NCBI RefSeq assembly: GCF_003666015.1
Contig: NZ_QPLT01000008.1
Location: 62,001-126,000 of the forward strand
Direction of reading: 5' to 3'
Source: Halorubrum sp. Atlit-26R
GTDB taxonomy: Archaea > Halobacteriota > Halobacteria > Halobacteriales > Haloferacaceae
DNA: 64,000 nucleotides
The first letter of the stretch is position 1. Each line of letters opens with the position of its first letter. Shown here one piece after another: positions 25,031-35,200 of the stretch. The notes under the pieces were generated by a model that did no database searches, was not told the origin of the DNA, and was given only the letters and a program-made list of their open reading frames with translations. The translations under genes were made by a program, and so were the position numbers.

Positions 25031-25957
25031 ATGGCCCACGCAGAATCCACCCCGACCGAGACCGACGCTGAAACCACGAACGACACCCGCGACCCGTCCC
25101 CGGAGATCACGAGCCACGACGACGGGAGTCTGACGGTCACGAAGGACTCGGCGATTCCGGATTTCATCCGCGGCGAGCGGGAGCCGGACTCCGTCGAGGT
25201 CCCCTCCGAGGATGCGGCGCTGTTCCGGATCCTCATGGACGTGTTCGAGGGTGTCCGCCTGCCGGACCTCATGCCGGCCCGTCTCGCCCGCGAGTGCGAC
25301 GATACGGCCGCCGTCGTCGAGCGGCTTGGCGACGTTGAGCGCGGCCACGTCTCCGTCGACGGCGCCGCCTACGGCTTGAGCTACGTGAAGGCCGCCCGGG
25401 AAGCAGTCGAGGAGCATCGCGACCGCGACCCCCTCACGCTCATCGCAGTCGGCTGTTCCGCGTCGAAGCGCGACGTGGAGACGAGCCGTGCGGCCGACCT
25501 CTACTCGTCGGGGTACTGGACGGTCAAGAGCCGCTACGGGTCGGAGGCCGGCGACGAGTGGGGGATCATCTCCGCCAAGTACGGGTTCATCGAGCCTGAC
25601 GAGGAGATCGCGAACTACGACCGCTCTGTCTCCGATATTGAGGGTATCCCCGTCGACGGTGAGGGGCGGCTTCCGAACGGCGACGCGGTGACGACTCTCC
25701 TTGACGAGTGGGCGGTCGACGTCTACGAGGGGCTGTCGGCGTGGATCGACTCGGTCGCCCACCCGGACGACCCCCGTGACGTGGAGCTACAGGTCGTCCT
25801 CGGTGACCGCTACTACGACCCGCTCGCGGAACGCGGCGTGTTCGACGCGCTTCGGGCGAGTGGCGAGCTTACGGTCGAGCCGGTGTTCCAGACCCGAGAC
25901 TTCAGCGGGATGGGCGAACAGATGGGATGGATGAACGAGCAGGTCGACGCGGCGTAG
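25031..25957 (+). CDS. DUF6884-like protein
   Basis: 308 residues. The C-terminal half (about 135-270) begins LTLIAVGCSASKRD, followed by ADLYSSGYW, GIISAKYGFIEPDEEI and YDRSV: the GCSxSK...AxDLYxS...SAKYGxLxPDxxxxxYD pattern of the DUF6884 family. From memory, relatives occur in gene clusters with TGT-like 7-deazaguanine enzymes in haloarchaea and their viruses; a DpdA-like gene is present at 36137. The N-terminal 130 residues are extra and unrecognised. Confidence 0.68.
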   Translation: MAHAESTPTETDAETTNDTRDPSPEITSHDDGSLTVTKDSAIPDFIRGEREPDSVEVPSEDAALFRILMDVFEGVRLPDLMPARLARECDDTAAVVERLGDVERGHVSVDGAAYGLSYVKAAREAVEEHRDRDPLTLIAVGCSASKRDVETSRAADLYSSGYWTVKSRYGSEAGDEWGIISAKYGFIEPDEEIANYDRSVSDIEGIPVDGEGRLPNGDAVTTLLDEWAVDVYEGLSAWIDSVAHPDDPRDVELQVVLGDRYYDPLAERGVFDALRASGELTVEPVFQTRDFSGMGEQMGWMNEQVDAA

Positions 25958-26009
25958 GCACTTCCGGCGCCCCGCGGTCGTTTTTATATGATACCGGGGA
26001 ACCTGTGGT

Positions 26010-26786
26010 GTGACAGTCGCTGTACTCCCGTTACACCACGGAAGCATCATCTACCCAACGCGGGTCCCGAACGCGGAGAGCAAATGGCCCCCTGACGTTG
26101 TGCTGAAGAACTCCTACGACGGCGAACTAATCCGCGCACGCATCGACGCCGGGTGGTACCGTATCGGGCGTCGAGATGAATACGACGCAGAGTATCACGA
26201 GACAGGCGAGCAGTACGGTCACTTCCCGACGGCCGTCGCGAACATCGTTGATCAACAGTCGTTCGGGTACCGACAAGACGGTGAGCCAGCGACCATGCTC
26301 TCTGTCGCTGACGACCCGGAGACGATCGAGGTCGAACCCTTAGACACGGGCGGGATACTGGTCCAGACGTGGAACCAACTTCCCTTCGGCATCTACCTGA
26401 GCAGCGGTGAAGCCTACCGAGTCCGCTTTTCAGAGTCGACCGACCAGCTCTCACAGCCGGAGCCGGGTATCGGCCGTGACTCCACCTCGGTAGTTGTCGA
26501 GTACCGGCAGGACAATGTTGCTGAGTGGGAGCAGAAAGGGTACGCCGTCCCGACAGAACTCCCCAACCTTCTCCCCAGCGTACTGGGAGAGAACTCCCCT
26601 GTTCACGTCATAACGGATCCGTCTCGCGAACGGATGGCCGAGGCCGTCGAGGCACACTTCGACGAGAGCGAGATATACCACGTCGCGCAGTCAGAGACCG
26701 GCGAGGCCGTCTCCGAGCGCGCCGCGATCAACAACCGCACCGCGTTCCCACCGACACACCCGGTGCCGGCCCCCCTATTCGAGTAG
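26010..26786 (+). CDS. Protein of unknown function with a host-type promoter
   Basis: 258 residues from a GTG at 26010. TTTTTATATG at 25981-25990 is a classic TATA box 24-26 bases upstream, so the transcript is probably leaderless. Beta-rich N-terminal part (GELIRARIDAGWYRIGRRDEYD) and a C-terminal helix-strand region (RERMAEAVEAHFDESEIYHV). One of the few genes without the element module. Family unrecognised. Confidence 0.68.
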   Translation: MTVAVLPLHHGSIIYPTRVPNAESKWPPDVVLKNSYDGELIRARIDAGWYRIGRRDEYDAEYHETGEQYGHFPTAVANIVDQQSFGYRQDGEPATMLSVADDPETIEVEPLDTGGILVQTWNQLPFGIYLSSGEAYRVRFSESTDQLSQPEPGIGRDSTSVVVEYRQDNVAEWEQKGYAVPTELPNLLPSVLGENSPVHVITDPSRERMAEAVEAHFDESEIYHVAQSETGEAVSERAAINNRTAFPPTHPVPAPLFE

Positions 26787-26813
26787 CATCGGGCGTTTCC
26801 TCCCACAGAATAC

Positions 26814-26843
26814 TATACTGTATCTAATGGAAAAGAGTTAAGC
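26814..26843 (+). promoter_or_regulatory. Element promoter for 26871 gene
   Basis: Module TATACTG, TAATGGAAA, GTTAAGC; 27 bases to ATG, probably leaderless. Confidence 0.8.
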
Positions 26844-26870
26844 GGGTGCCAGCCCTACTGGGAGATAGGT

Positions 26871-27080
26871 ATGAGCGAAGTATTCGGGAAGTGCGAGTGC
26901 GGGTACGTCGCTGACGACTACCCGGACGCTCGCGAGCATCTGGACGAAAAGCACCCGGGCGCCAGCGGTCCGGGGTTCGGGATGTTTGATAGCTACGACC
27001 CGGACGCTGACGAGCAAGCGGACGAGCAGGCCGACGAGCGGACGGACGTGGGAGACAATAAGGGGGTGTGGGCGAAGTAA
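26871..27080 (+). CDS. Zinc-finger mini-protein
   Basis: 69 residues with CECGYVADDYPDAREHLDEKH (8-28), a C-x-C...H-x4-H finger, and a very acidic disordered tail. First gene of the operon with 27083 and 27340. Confidence 0.7.
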   Translation: MSEVFGKCECGYVADDYPDAREHLDEKHPGASGPGFGMFDSYDPDADEQADEQADERTDVGDNKGVWAK

Positions 27081-27082
27081 CC

Positions 27083-27340
27083 ATGCTCCGGCCCGCTATC
27101 ACTCGGGTTGAGGAACCGAACCCCGATACGGATCCCCACTCGCTGATCATCGCCTACCACAGTTCGGTGCCGCACACGTTCACGTTCAGCGTGAGCGACC
27201 CGCCGTGGGAGGACACCCCGGTCGCGGCCTGTGAAGCGGTCGAGCAGGACAGCGAGACGGTTTCACTCTCCGCGATGGAACTCCCGGAAGAAGTCCGGGA
27301 CGAGGTGGAGAGCCGTGGGTACACCATCCGGGAGGCGTAA
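27083..27340 (+). CDS. Small beta-rich protein, unknown function
   Basis: 85 residues (SLIIAYHSSVPHTFTFSVSDPPW). Starts two bases after the preceding stop; its TAA overlaps the ATG of the next gene (TAATG). Confidence 0.65.
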   Translation: MLRPAITRVEEPNPDTDPHSLIIAYHSSVPHTFTFSVSDPPWEDTPVAACEAVEQDSETVSLSAMELPEEVRDEVESRGYTIREA

Positions 27341-28166
27341 TGGCAACCAACGGCTCGCAGGGTGGAGAGATCCCCGACGAAGCATCCGAGGTATGGCACG
27401 TTCACTACCCAGACACCGACCAAGCGGTCGAGGAGGTGTTCAACGCCGTCGTCGAGGCCGACCAAAACGAGATGGGCGACGTGCCGCCCTACCGGCAGTT
27501 CGTCCTCAGTCGCGGCGACCGGTTCCATCCGCCCGAGGAGCGCGCGGACGACCCGTTCGTCTTTGGTGCCGCCGAAGTCGACGATGAGGACCGAGACATT
27601 GAGACGACGGTCGTTCGGGACGAACCGGTTGCGGTCGGGTATTTCCTCCACATGGCTGAAACCCACGCGATCGCTCGCGACCAACTCCTTGAACCTCTCC
27701 GAGAGCGGGCCCCCGAGTGGGTCGACACCCACGAGGCGTGGGTTGACGGTCTCTCGGTACGCGAGCGTCGGCTTCGGCTCATGGACCTCTTGGAGTGGCG
27801 CGTCGAGGACGGTGAGGACTGGGTCGCCGGTATCTACCTCAACGAGCAGCCGTGTACGTGGCGTTCGACGAACCTCTCTGACGACGGCGAGCAGGCCGCC
27901 CGGCGGATCGAAGACGCGATCGACGTCCGGCCGTCAATGTGCTACCGGACGGCCCAGATGGCGGCGCTGTACGCGTTCGACGAGCCCACGCTTGCCGACC
28001 GCGTTGAGTACGTCGAGGGCGTCGCCCTCCCGTCCGACGCCTCTCAGGCCATCCGTCATGCGTGGATCGAGATCGACGGCGAGGTCGCGGAGCTGACACG
28101 TAGCGAGCGGAAGCCCACCCCTGTCAGGGTGGGTCCGAGCGACAGCACATCGTCGCAACCCACGCG

Positions 28167-28310
28167 CTACGACCCGTCTGGATGTTCCACTGCTTCCAGA
28201 CCGGTTTCTATAACCTCCCGGTAGGCTTCATCAAGAGCCATATCCTGCTGTTTGGCGTAGTCTTTCACTCGACCATTGAGCGTGTGCGATATGTCGATGT
28301 TCGGGCGCAT
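28167..28310 (-). CDS. Ribbon-helix-helix-like small protein of the tnpB element
   Basis: 47 residues: [20 protein letters not shown] then [14 protein letters not shown], the strand-helix-helix pattern of RHH DNA-binding proteins. Transcribed divergently from tnpB with a 47-base gap, so it could repress the shared promoter region or the element. Its carriage within the element ends suggests it is part of the mobile unit. Confidence 0.7.
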   Translation of the reverse strand: MRPNIDISHTLNGRVKDYAKQQDMALDEAYREVIETGLEAVEHPDGS

Positions 28311-28357
28311 TTGTGTCCAAAAGACATTTAGACATACAGTCACAAACATCTGTCGTC

Positions 28358-29656
28358 GTGAGGCGAACCAACACGTTCGTAGTGCGCCCGCTCTCCGACG
28401 ACGACGAGCGGCTACTGCTGGACCTGTTGGACGCCTCTGCCAGCCTGTGGAACGAGTTGAACTACGAGCGCCGCCAGCAGTTCTTCGACGGCGAAAGCGT
28501 GTGGGACACCGCCGACTACCGCAAACAGTACGTCGATGTGCTTGGCTCTGCCAGCGCACAACAAATAATTCGGAAGAACAAGTCGGCGTGGCAGTCGTTC
28601 TTCGCCGCCCGCGAGAACGGCGAGGATACCGCCCCGCCGGGCTACTGGGGCAACGAGGACGACGGCAGAGAACTCCGCACGTTCATCCGCAACGACCAAT
28701 ACACGCTGGAGACCGGTGAACGGTCACGAGTCGAGATTCCTGTCGGCCAAGCCCTGAAAGACGAGTACGGGCTTGGCTATCACGACCGGCTTCGCCTCGA
28801 AGTCTGTGGCGCTCCGAAATGGGACGGCGAACAGGGCCGTCTAGAGATACAGTACGACGAGACGGACGACACGTTCAGGGCCTTTCAGCCTGTCACAGTC
28901 CCCGATTCCCGGCAGGATTCACCACTGGCTTCGGAAGAAGCCGCGCTGGACGTGGGCGCGAACAATCTCGTCGCCTGTACCACCACGACCGGCCAGCAGT
29001 ACCTCTACGAAGGTCGGGACCTGTTCGACCGCTTCCGCGAGACGACCGAGGAAATCGCTCGCCTACAATCCAAACTCTGCGAGGGGCGATACAGTAGTCA
29101 GCGGATACGGCGGCTGTATCGCAAACGGACGCGACGGCGCGACCACGCGCAGGATACACTGGTTCGGGACCTGCTGGAACGGCTGTACGCCGAGAGGGTC
29201 GCCACGGTGTACGTGGGCGACCTCACGGACGTTCTCTCGACGCACTGGTGCGCCGAGGTGAACGCCAAGACTCACCAGTTTTGGGCATTCCGGGCGTTCA
29301 TCGAGCGCCTGTCCCACACCGCCGAGGAATACGGTATCACCGTCGAAGTGCGGTCAGAAGCCGATACAACCCGGACCTGCCCGGCGTGTGGGGAACAGGA
29401 CGACACCGACCGGGCCGGCGACGTGTTCCGGTGTCCGTGCGGTCACGAAGCCCACGCCGACTTGTGCGCGTCCCGCACGTTCCTTGAACGACAGGCTAGC
29501 AAAGAAGTTGGGTCGATGGCTCGGCCCGTGCGTCTCAAGTGGGACGACCACAACTGGTCGGAGCTACCACACTCTCCCGAGAGGGCAAGCCCCAACGAGA
29601 AGCGCACAAACCGGAGTACCGGCGACGGGAAACTTGCCTCCGTGGGTGCGGCATAG
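28358..29656 (+). CDS. tnpB: TnpB-family protein, RuvC glutamate apparently missing
   Basis: 432 residues from the GTG at 28358 (then [11 protein letters not shown]); an upstream in-frame GTG exists at 28313. First RuvC Asp is present in ALDVGANN; the last Asp is in HADLCAS. The position of the usual Glu (FEEL in copies 1 and 2) reads [10 protein letters not shown], so Glu appears replaced by Gly. Zinc ribbon CPACG...CPCG is present. May be nuclease-dead or use the neighbouring Asp. Belongs to another TnpB subgroup than copies 1 and 2. Confidence 0.85.
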   Translation: MRRTNTFVVRPLSDDDERLLLDLLDASASLWNELNYERRQQFFDGESVWDTADYRKQYVDVLGSASAQQIIRKNKSAWQSFFAARENGEDTAPPGYWGNEDDGRELRTFIRNDQYTLETGERSRVEIPVGQALKDEYGLGYHDRLRLEVCGAPKWDGEQGRLEIQYDETDDTFRAFQPVTVPDSRQDSPLASEEAALDVGANNLVACTTTTGQQYLYEGRDLFDRFRETTEEIARLQSKLCEGRYSSQRIRRLYRKRTRRRDHAQDTLVRDLLERLYAERVATVYVGDLTDVLSTHWCAEVNAKTHQFWAFRAFIERLSHTAEEYGITVEVRSEADTTRTCPACGEQDDTDRAGDVFRCPCGHEAHADLCASRTFLERQASKEVGSMARPVRLKWDDHNWSELPHSPERASPNEKRTNRSTGDGKLASVGAA

Positions 29657-29905
29657 CTAACATCCCCACCGGAGGAATCCCACCCGTTCACGGGTGGGAG
29701 GAAGTCAAGTGGCCGTGGCATCAGTTCGACGGCGCCGACGCCGTCTACTTCGGCGTCTTGGTCGATCCGGCGGAAGTCCGGGAGGCGCGGCTCGGCCGCG
29801 AGCTTGGCGGCCCGGTGTTCGTTGACGAGCAGGATCTCCCGTCGCTCGGGTAGTGCCCTCCATTCTACGCCCTCGCGCGTACATCATGCGAACCTCAACA
29901 TAATC

Positions 29906-29935
29906 TATACTGCTAATAATGGAAAAGAGTTAAAA
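29906..29935 (+). promoter_or_regulatory. Element promoter for 29972 gene
   Basis: Module TATACTG, TAATGGAAA, GTTAAAA; leader GAGGAACGAATCC. Confidence 0.78.
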
Positions 29936-29971
29936 CCGGGGAGGTCCTATGATCGGGTGAGGAACGAATCC

Positions 29972-30349
29972 ATGTCAGAAGCACCAGTGGAGACGGGAGA
30001 ACAGCCCGAACACACGATCGAGTCACCCAACCGGCCGTTCCCGCTTTCGGCAAAGCAGGAACTCCGGGAGGCAGCCGAGACGGTGACCTACGAGGAGCCG
30101 TCCAGCCCGGGAGAGCCGTGGCTCGCGCACGTCGACGAGCTTCCGGACGACGACGTACTGGACCGGTTCGAGCTCTCCGTTGTTCGCGAGCCAGTCGAAG
30201 TCTGGGAGTCCGACTCAGACGAACGCGTCGCGATCTACCCCGAGAAGGTCACCGCAGACGGCTACGAGATGGGGTTCTCGCCGGAGGAGGCGAAAGAAAA
30301 GGTCCGCGAGCAGGACCGCTTCTCCCCTGTCGACGTGGGTGATACCTGA
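29972..30349 (+). CDS. Acidic protein of unknown function
   Basis: 125 residues. Start ATG at 29972 follows the promoter; an open frame runs further upstream but through the promoter. Helix (LSAKQELREAAETV), then LDRFELSVVREPVEVWESDS as strands, then EEAKEKVREQ. No family recognised. Confidence 0.7.
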   Translation: MSEAPVETGEQPEHTIESPNRPFPLSAKQELREAAETVTYEEPSSPGEPWLAHVDELPDDDVLDRFELSVVREPVEVWESDSDERVAIYPEKVTADGYEMGFSPEEAKEKVREQDRFSPVDVGDT

Positions 30350-30484
30350 TTTCCGCTTTGCGGGTACCAACGACCGTCAGATCCCGCGCCGGGCCGATGC
30401 CCGGTTCTCGTCTCACACACGGGTTTCGTCGGTCATCTAATCCGCATATTAAAGAGAGGGCAACAAGACATGATAGTTAGAGCG

Positions 30485-31933
30485 ATGGCAGATGATCTTG
30501 AGAGGGAGCAGCCCCACGAGGGCATGACTCCCTACAGAGAGCGATCTACGAGTCTACGTCCTGCTCCGTCTAATTTCGAGCCGCCGGAGGGTATGGTTAC
30601 CCTGACGGAGATTACCGACGGCACCCTCGGGTTTGATCTCACCGAGATTACTACTGCGCTCGGCTGGGATCCGGAGGAGAACTGGGTCTCTGTTGCGCCG
30701 GACTCCGAAGGCGGACCGGCGCTCATCGTCGGTCGAGTCCCGAAGGACGAGTCCGATACGGACCCCTCGATGGAGTCGAATCTTCAGACCATCGAGCACT
30801 CGTTGGTCGACGGCGAGCCGCGCGTTCAGATACCCGTCCCCGACCGTCACCTCGAACTGTTCGAGATCAACGGCGACTCCTATCGGCGCGGGTCGGATCC
30901 GTTCCTGTTCGATACGTTCGCAGAGGCCGAGTACCCCGACACCATCATACTGGAACCGCTCGGGTACGTGTCGGACTGGGTGTGGCCCAACTCCGATTTC
31001 AACTTCCCGGAGGTCGGCACGGTTGTCCAAGATGTTGCCGACGTGTCCGGCGTCGACGAAGATGAGCTCACCGGATGGATCGACCGGGTCGCCGGCGAGG
31101 TCGTGACGCCGACGTTCCTTCAGTTTGGTGTCCCCATCGAAGAGCGTCCGACGTTCCTTACTGTTAACGGGCAGCGCGTCGCGATCGTCACCACCTCCGC
31201 GGTCGACGGGCTCCCCGGGCTTGTCCAGATCCTCGGAAACTTCTACAGACTCCAATCCCCGCTGTTGGACGCCGTGTGGGAGGTCCACCAGCGGACGGCT
31301 CAAGAGCTCCTTTCGGAACTCCACGGCGGGTCGATCCCCGACGACCACCCGATACAGCAGGAAAACATCGACGCGACGGTTATCCCCGTCACGCCCGGTC
31401 GCGAAGACGGAGAAGCGGGGATCATGTCGAAGACGACCACCCCGATCAAGGAGCGGACCGTGACGGCCGTGGCGGCTGGCAGCAGCCTGCCGGTCGACGT
31501 CTACAATTGGCTCACGGACTTCGCGACCGAGGTCACCAACGACATGGTCAAAGACTCCGGTCTCCGGGTTGACCGCGAGCCGGTGAACATCCCGTACACG
31601 CCGTCGACGCCGCTGCCGGTCGACTACTCCGGAGTGCGGATCCACTTCGTCGAGGAAGGTGCTCTTGAAACGCTTGCTGCCGAAGCCGGACTCTCAGAAC
31701 CCGACCCAGCCGCCCAAAGAGCCCACGACGAGCAGGCCGAGCGCCTTCTGATGGCCCTCCCGGAAGTACCGCAAGACTACAAGCTGTTCCGCGAAGATTC
31801 TCACGCGATCGTCGTGCCGATCTTTGACGACGAGGAGGGGAACCCCGCAACGAACGGCGCCAGCTCGTCGAATCAGACGCCCGAGACTGACGGAAGTGGA
31901 ACGACACAGCAGACCCTCCCGGGAAACAACTGA
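30485..31933 (+). CDS. Large acidic protein, unknown function
   Basis: 482 residues. The start chosen is ATGGCA at 30485 after GTTAGAGCG, about 37 bases from CATATTAAAG (30446-30455), a host-like TATA box; another ATG lies at 30470. Several beta-rich segments (GGPALIVGRVP, RVQIPVPDRHLELFEINGDSY, VAIVTTSAVDGLP), a helical HQRTAQELLSEL, and a disordered tail. The element module is not recognisable upstream. No family recognised. Confidence 0.74.
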   Translation: MADDLEREQPHEGMTPYRERSTSLRPAPSNFEPPEGMVTLTEITDGTLGFDLTEITTALGWDPEENWVSVAPDSEGGPALIVGRVPKDESDTDPSMESNLQTIEHSLVDGEPRVQIPVPDRHLELFEINGDSYRRGSDPFLFDTFAEAEYPDTIILEPLGYVSDWVWPNSDFNFPEVGTVVQDVADVSGVDEDELTGWIDRVAGEVVTPTFLQFGVPIEERPTFLTVNGQRVAIVTTSAVDGLPGLVQILGNFYRLQSPLLDAVWEVHQRTAQELLSELHGGSIPDDHPIQQENIDATVIPVTPGREDGEAGIMSKTTTPIKERTVTAVAAGSSLPVDVYNWLTDFATEVTNDMVKDSGLRVDREPVNIPYTPSTPLPVDYSGVRIHFVEEGALETLAAEAGLSEPDPAAQRAHDEQAERLLMALPEVPQDYKLFREDSHAIVVPIFDDEEGNPATNGASSSNQTPETDGSGTTQQTLPGNN

Positions 31934-32223
31934 TGGCCGTCCGAACCCGTAGGCTTTAATTCGGTTGCCGACTGTCTCTCTCACAGGGGGCGCGGATCAT
32001 TACGTGCCATCGTTCTGACCTCGCCCCCCATTCTACATTGAGTAGCGGTAGCTCTACCGGCTGCTCATACTGTTTAAAATCATTCAATACGATGTGCGGA
32101 ACTCTCCCGGATTGAATTTCAATAGAGTCCAACTCGGAAGTCTTCTGTGTTGTCCCGCTACAACCGCACGTTTATTTGTACCTGCCAACCAGAAGATAGT
32201 ATCCTAATCGGGTTAGGTAGCTC
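31934..32223. other. Intergenic junction with relic gene start
   Basis: 290 bases. On the minus strand it holds GGTCAGAACG followed by ATGGCACG (about 32006-32030), exactly the leader and start of the element's genes, but the frame closes after nine codons. GAGTAGC-GGTAG (32039) pairs with CTACC-GGCTGCTC (ends about 32066). TTTATT near 32171 is probably the TATA box of the 32224 gene. Looks like a deletion or insertion scar. Confidence 0.5.
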
Positions 32224-35200
32224 ATGTCTTCTGGTCACCCAACTGTCGCAACCGAATTTGTTGAAGAAGCGTTCGAGACAACAGTATCCGGTGATGAAGA
32301 AATCCGGCTTCTCGAAGTGATCGACAGTGTTGTTTCCAATCTTAGAGATCAAATAAACGACGAGAAGCTGGAGAACATTCTCCGCGCTGATGCTGGGGGT
32401 TACGTTCTCAAGAGCGACATGACACAGGACGGCCTTCAGCCGGAGTCGTTCACGCAGGACGCCGTTATCAACCCGCTTCTCGACGCACTCGGGTATGAGT
32501 ACATGACCGAAGCCGGCGGCCTCTCAGGTGGCCGGACGAAGGTCGCGGATTACACAGTCTCACTCCGGGACTACCCGGGGGTCGACTCGACTCGCCTTCT
32601 CATTGAAGCCGAACCTATCAATAAGGACCTCGACAGCCAAAAACACGGTATCGGGCAGGTCCGTGATTGGCTCAGTCAACGAGAGTTTGAGTCTGACTTC
32701 GGCTTTGCCACTGACGGCCTTCGATGGGTATTCGTTCGCTACGATCCAGACTCCTACACCCACAACGTCATCGAAGAAATTGATCTTCAACCGGTCTTTC
32801 TCGCCTTGTTCGAGAATCAGGTCGGGGCGCAAGGAGACCCCGACGAAGCCGTTTTCGATGCCGACCGCGAGCGCGTCACCCGCCTCATTCGAACTTTTGA
32901 GTTTGAGAACTTCACCTCGATTGCGGGCGACGCCAGACAGGTTCTCAAACAGAAGCGTGAGGAGATCACCGATGAGTTCTACGACGACTATATCCGGTAC
33001 GTATTCGGGATCGTAAGCGACGATGAGGAGACAACTCGGTCGTTAGTCGGTGACGGGGTTGTGGTTCCCGATGGCGCGACTGAAAACCAAGCGCGGCTGT
33101 TCTCGGTCGAGCTAATGAATCGACTCGTCTTCATCAAGTTCCTTGAAGACAAGGCGCTCGTCCATTCGGACCTCCTTCAGACGCTCACCGAAACCTATGA
33201 CGCCGGGATGTACACCGGATCATTCTACGAGGAATTTCTCCAACCCCTCTTCTATGACGTAATGAACGAGCAGCCCGACAACCGTTCCGAAAACGTCCAG
33301 AACATCGATCTGTTCCAAGACATTCCGTACTTGAACGGTGGCCTGTTCCGACCTACTATCAACGGCGACGATTTCGATGAAGATCAGTTCGACGTGCGGA
33401 ACTCCGTGTTGTTCTCCATCATTGACCTACTCGAACGCTACAGCTTCTCGGCTGACGGCGCGCCGACCGACCTCGATCCGAGTGTCCTTGGAAATGTGTT
33501 CGAGAAGACGATCAACTACATTACGAGCGACAACGCGGACACCAACAAGGAACTCGGTGCGTACTACACCCCAAGCGAGATCACACGGTTTAGCGCCGAG
33601 GAGACGGTTCGACCGGCGTTGCTCGACCGATTCAAGCGGGTTCTATCGGAAGAACGGGACTGGCCGGAGCCCGAAGTAGAGCGGTACGACACCGTCTACG
33701 AACTGATCGAGGACGTGCCGAATAGCTGGAGCCTGATCAGCGCACTTCTCACCGAGGTAGATGATTTTCGCGTTGTCGACCCCGCGTGTGGGAGTGGTCA
33801 CTTCCTCACATCTGTCCTTGAGGAGATCGTCAACATCCGGAAGGCCCTCTACATCCAGAACGAGGACGAAGACGGAGACGAGGAAGCGTACCCCGACGAG
33901 TACAAACTAAAGAAGACGACGGTCCTGAACAACATCTACGGCGTCGACTTGATGGGCCCCGCGGTCGAGATCGCCAAACTCCGGTGCTGGCTCTCAGTCA
34001 TCGCAGAACTCAATACCGAGAACGTAGGCGATCTTTCGGACGACGATGATCTTGCCCTCCCAAACGTCGCGTTCAATCTTCGTGAAGGGAACAGTCTCAT
34101 CGGCTACACCGGATTCCCGGAGACAACTGACGACGGTGAACAGTACCAGATCGGGAGCTTTAGCGAGGATAGCGTTCGAGACCGCTACGAAGATATTATT
34201 CACGAAATCGAGAAGCACGAACAGGCACTTGATAGCGAAACTGCCGAGAAACACAGAAAACAGGCCAACAAGAAACTTCGAACTGCTCGCGAAGAACTCA
34301 TCGAGGACATTCATGGCGACTTCGTTGAAGCCGGTATTGAAGACATTACACCTGATACCGTAGAAGAATTGGAGCCCTTCAATTGGGTGTTGGAGTTCGC
34401 AGAGGTGTATGCGGACGGCGGGTTCGACGTGGTTGTTGGAAACCCACCGTGGGATCGAATCAAGCCGCTCCGCGACGACTTTTTCACTCGATATGACAGG
34501 GAGTTCCGGACGCGTCTCCCAGAGGCCAAAAACGCCCGCCAAGAGGAATTACTGGACGACCCGGAGATTGCCGAAGCGTGGGAGGAGTACAAGCGAAATA
34601 TCAAGATTCAGGCGGATTACTTCAATAATGCCGACGCCTACGAGCTTCAACGCCCTACGGTCGCCGGGCGCACCGAAGGGACTGAGAACGACTTATCCGC
34701 CCTGTTTCTTGAACGCGTATTTCAAATCGCCCGAGAAGATGGCTATGTCGCACAGGTACTTCCCGGTGCTATCTTCAATGGATCGTCTGCGAAAGACCTC
34801 CGGATGAATCTTCTTGACGAGACGACTATCCAATCTCTCGTCACCTTCGAGAACAAGGGTATCTTCCCCGAGATCGACAACCGCTACAACTTCGGGGTCC
34901 TGTCCTTCAAGAACGGAGGCGAAACGGAAGACCTCCGGGCGACGTTCCTTCAGCGAGATGTTGGTGTTCTGGACGAACTGGATGAGAAGGCGCTGAATAT
35001 CCCACGTCTTGTATTGGCTCGGTATTCGCCCGAAGCACGAATTTTCCCCTATGTCGATTCGCAGGAAGAAGTGGATGTACTGACGAACATCCTTGACCAC
35101 CCATCTATCTCGGATGAATCACGGGCGGGATGGCACGCAAATCCATATCGCGAACTTGACCGGACGAACGACGCCGATCGATTCGTAGAAGACCCTTCGA

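Larger units (their letters stand above)
28106..29707 (+). mobile_element. IS1341-type tnpB element 3 (different lineage)
   Basis: About 1602 bp with left hairpin CCCACCC-CTGTCA-GGGTGGG (28114-28133) and right hairpin CCCACCCG-TTCA-CGGGTGGG (29679-29698), ending AGGAAGTCA. Boundaries set by hairpins plus in-frame restoration of the host gene; they could be off by a few bases. Carries a divergent small gene as well as tnpB. No tnpA. Confidence 0.78.
27340..29853 (+). pseudogene. Possible transglutaminase-like protein gene split by TnpB element 3
   Basis: Parts 27340-28105 and 29708-29853 join in frame without the element, giving 303 residues. The pattern MCYRTAQMAALYA, then VEYVEGVALP, then IRHAWIEIDGEVAELT resembles cysteine/histidine transglutaminase-fold proteins in which C, H and an acidic residue form the site; this is a weak inference. 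The right part (SEWPWHQFDGADAVYFGVLV) restores a natural C terminus. The present gene is truncated inside the element, after the putative Cys and His. Confidence 0.7.
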
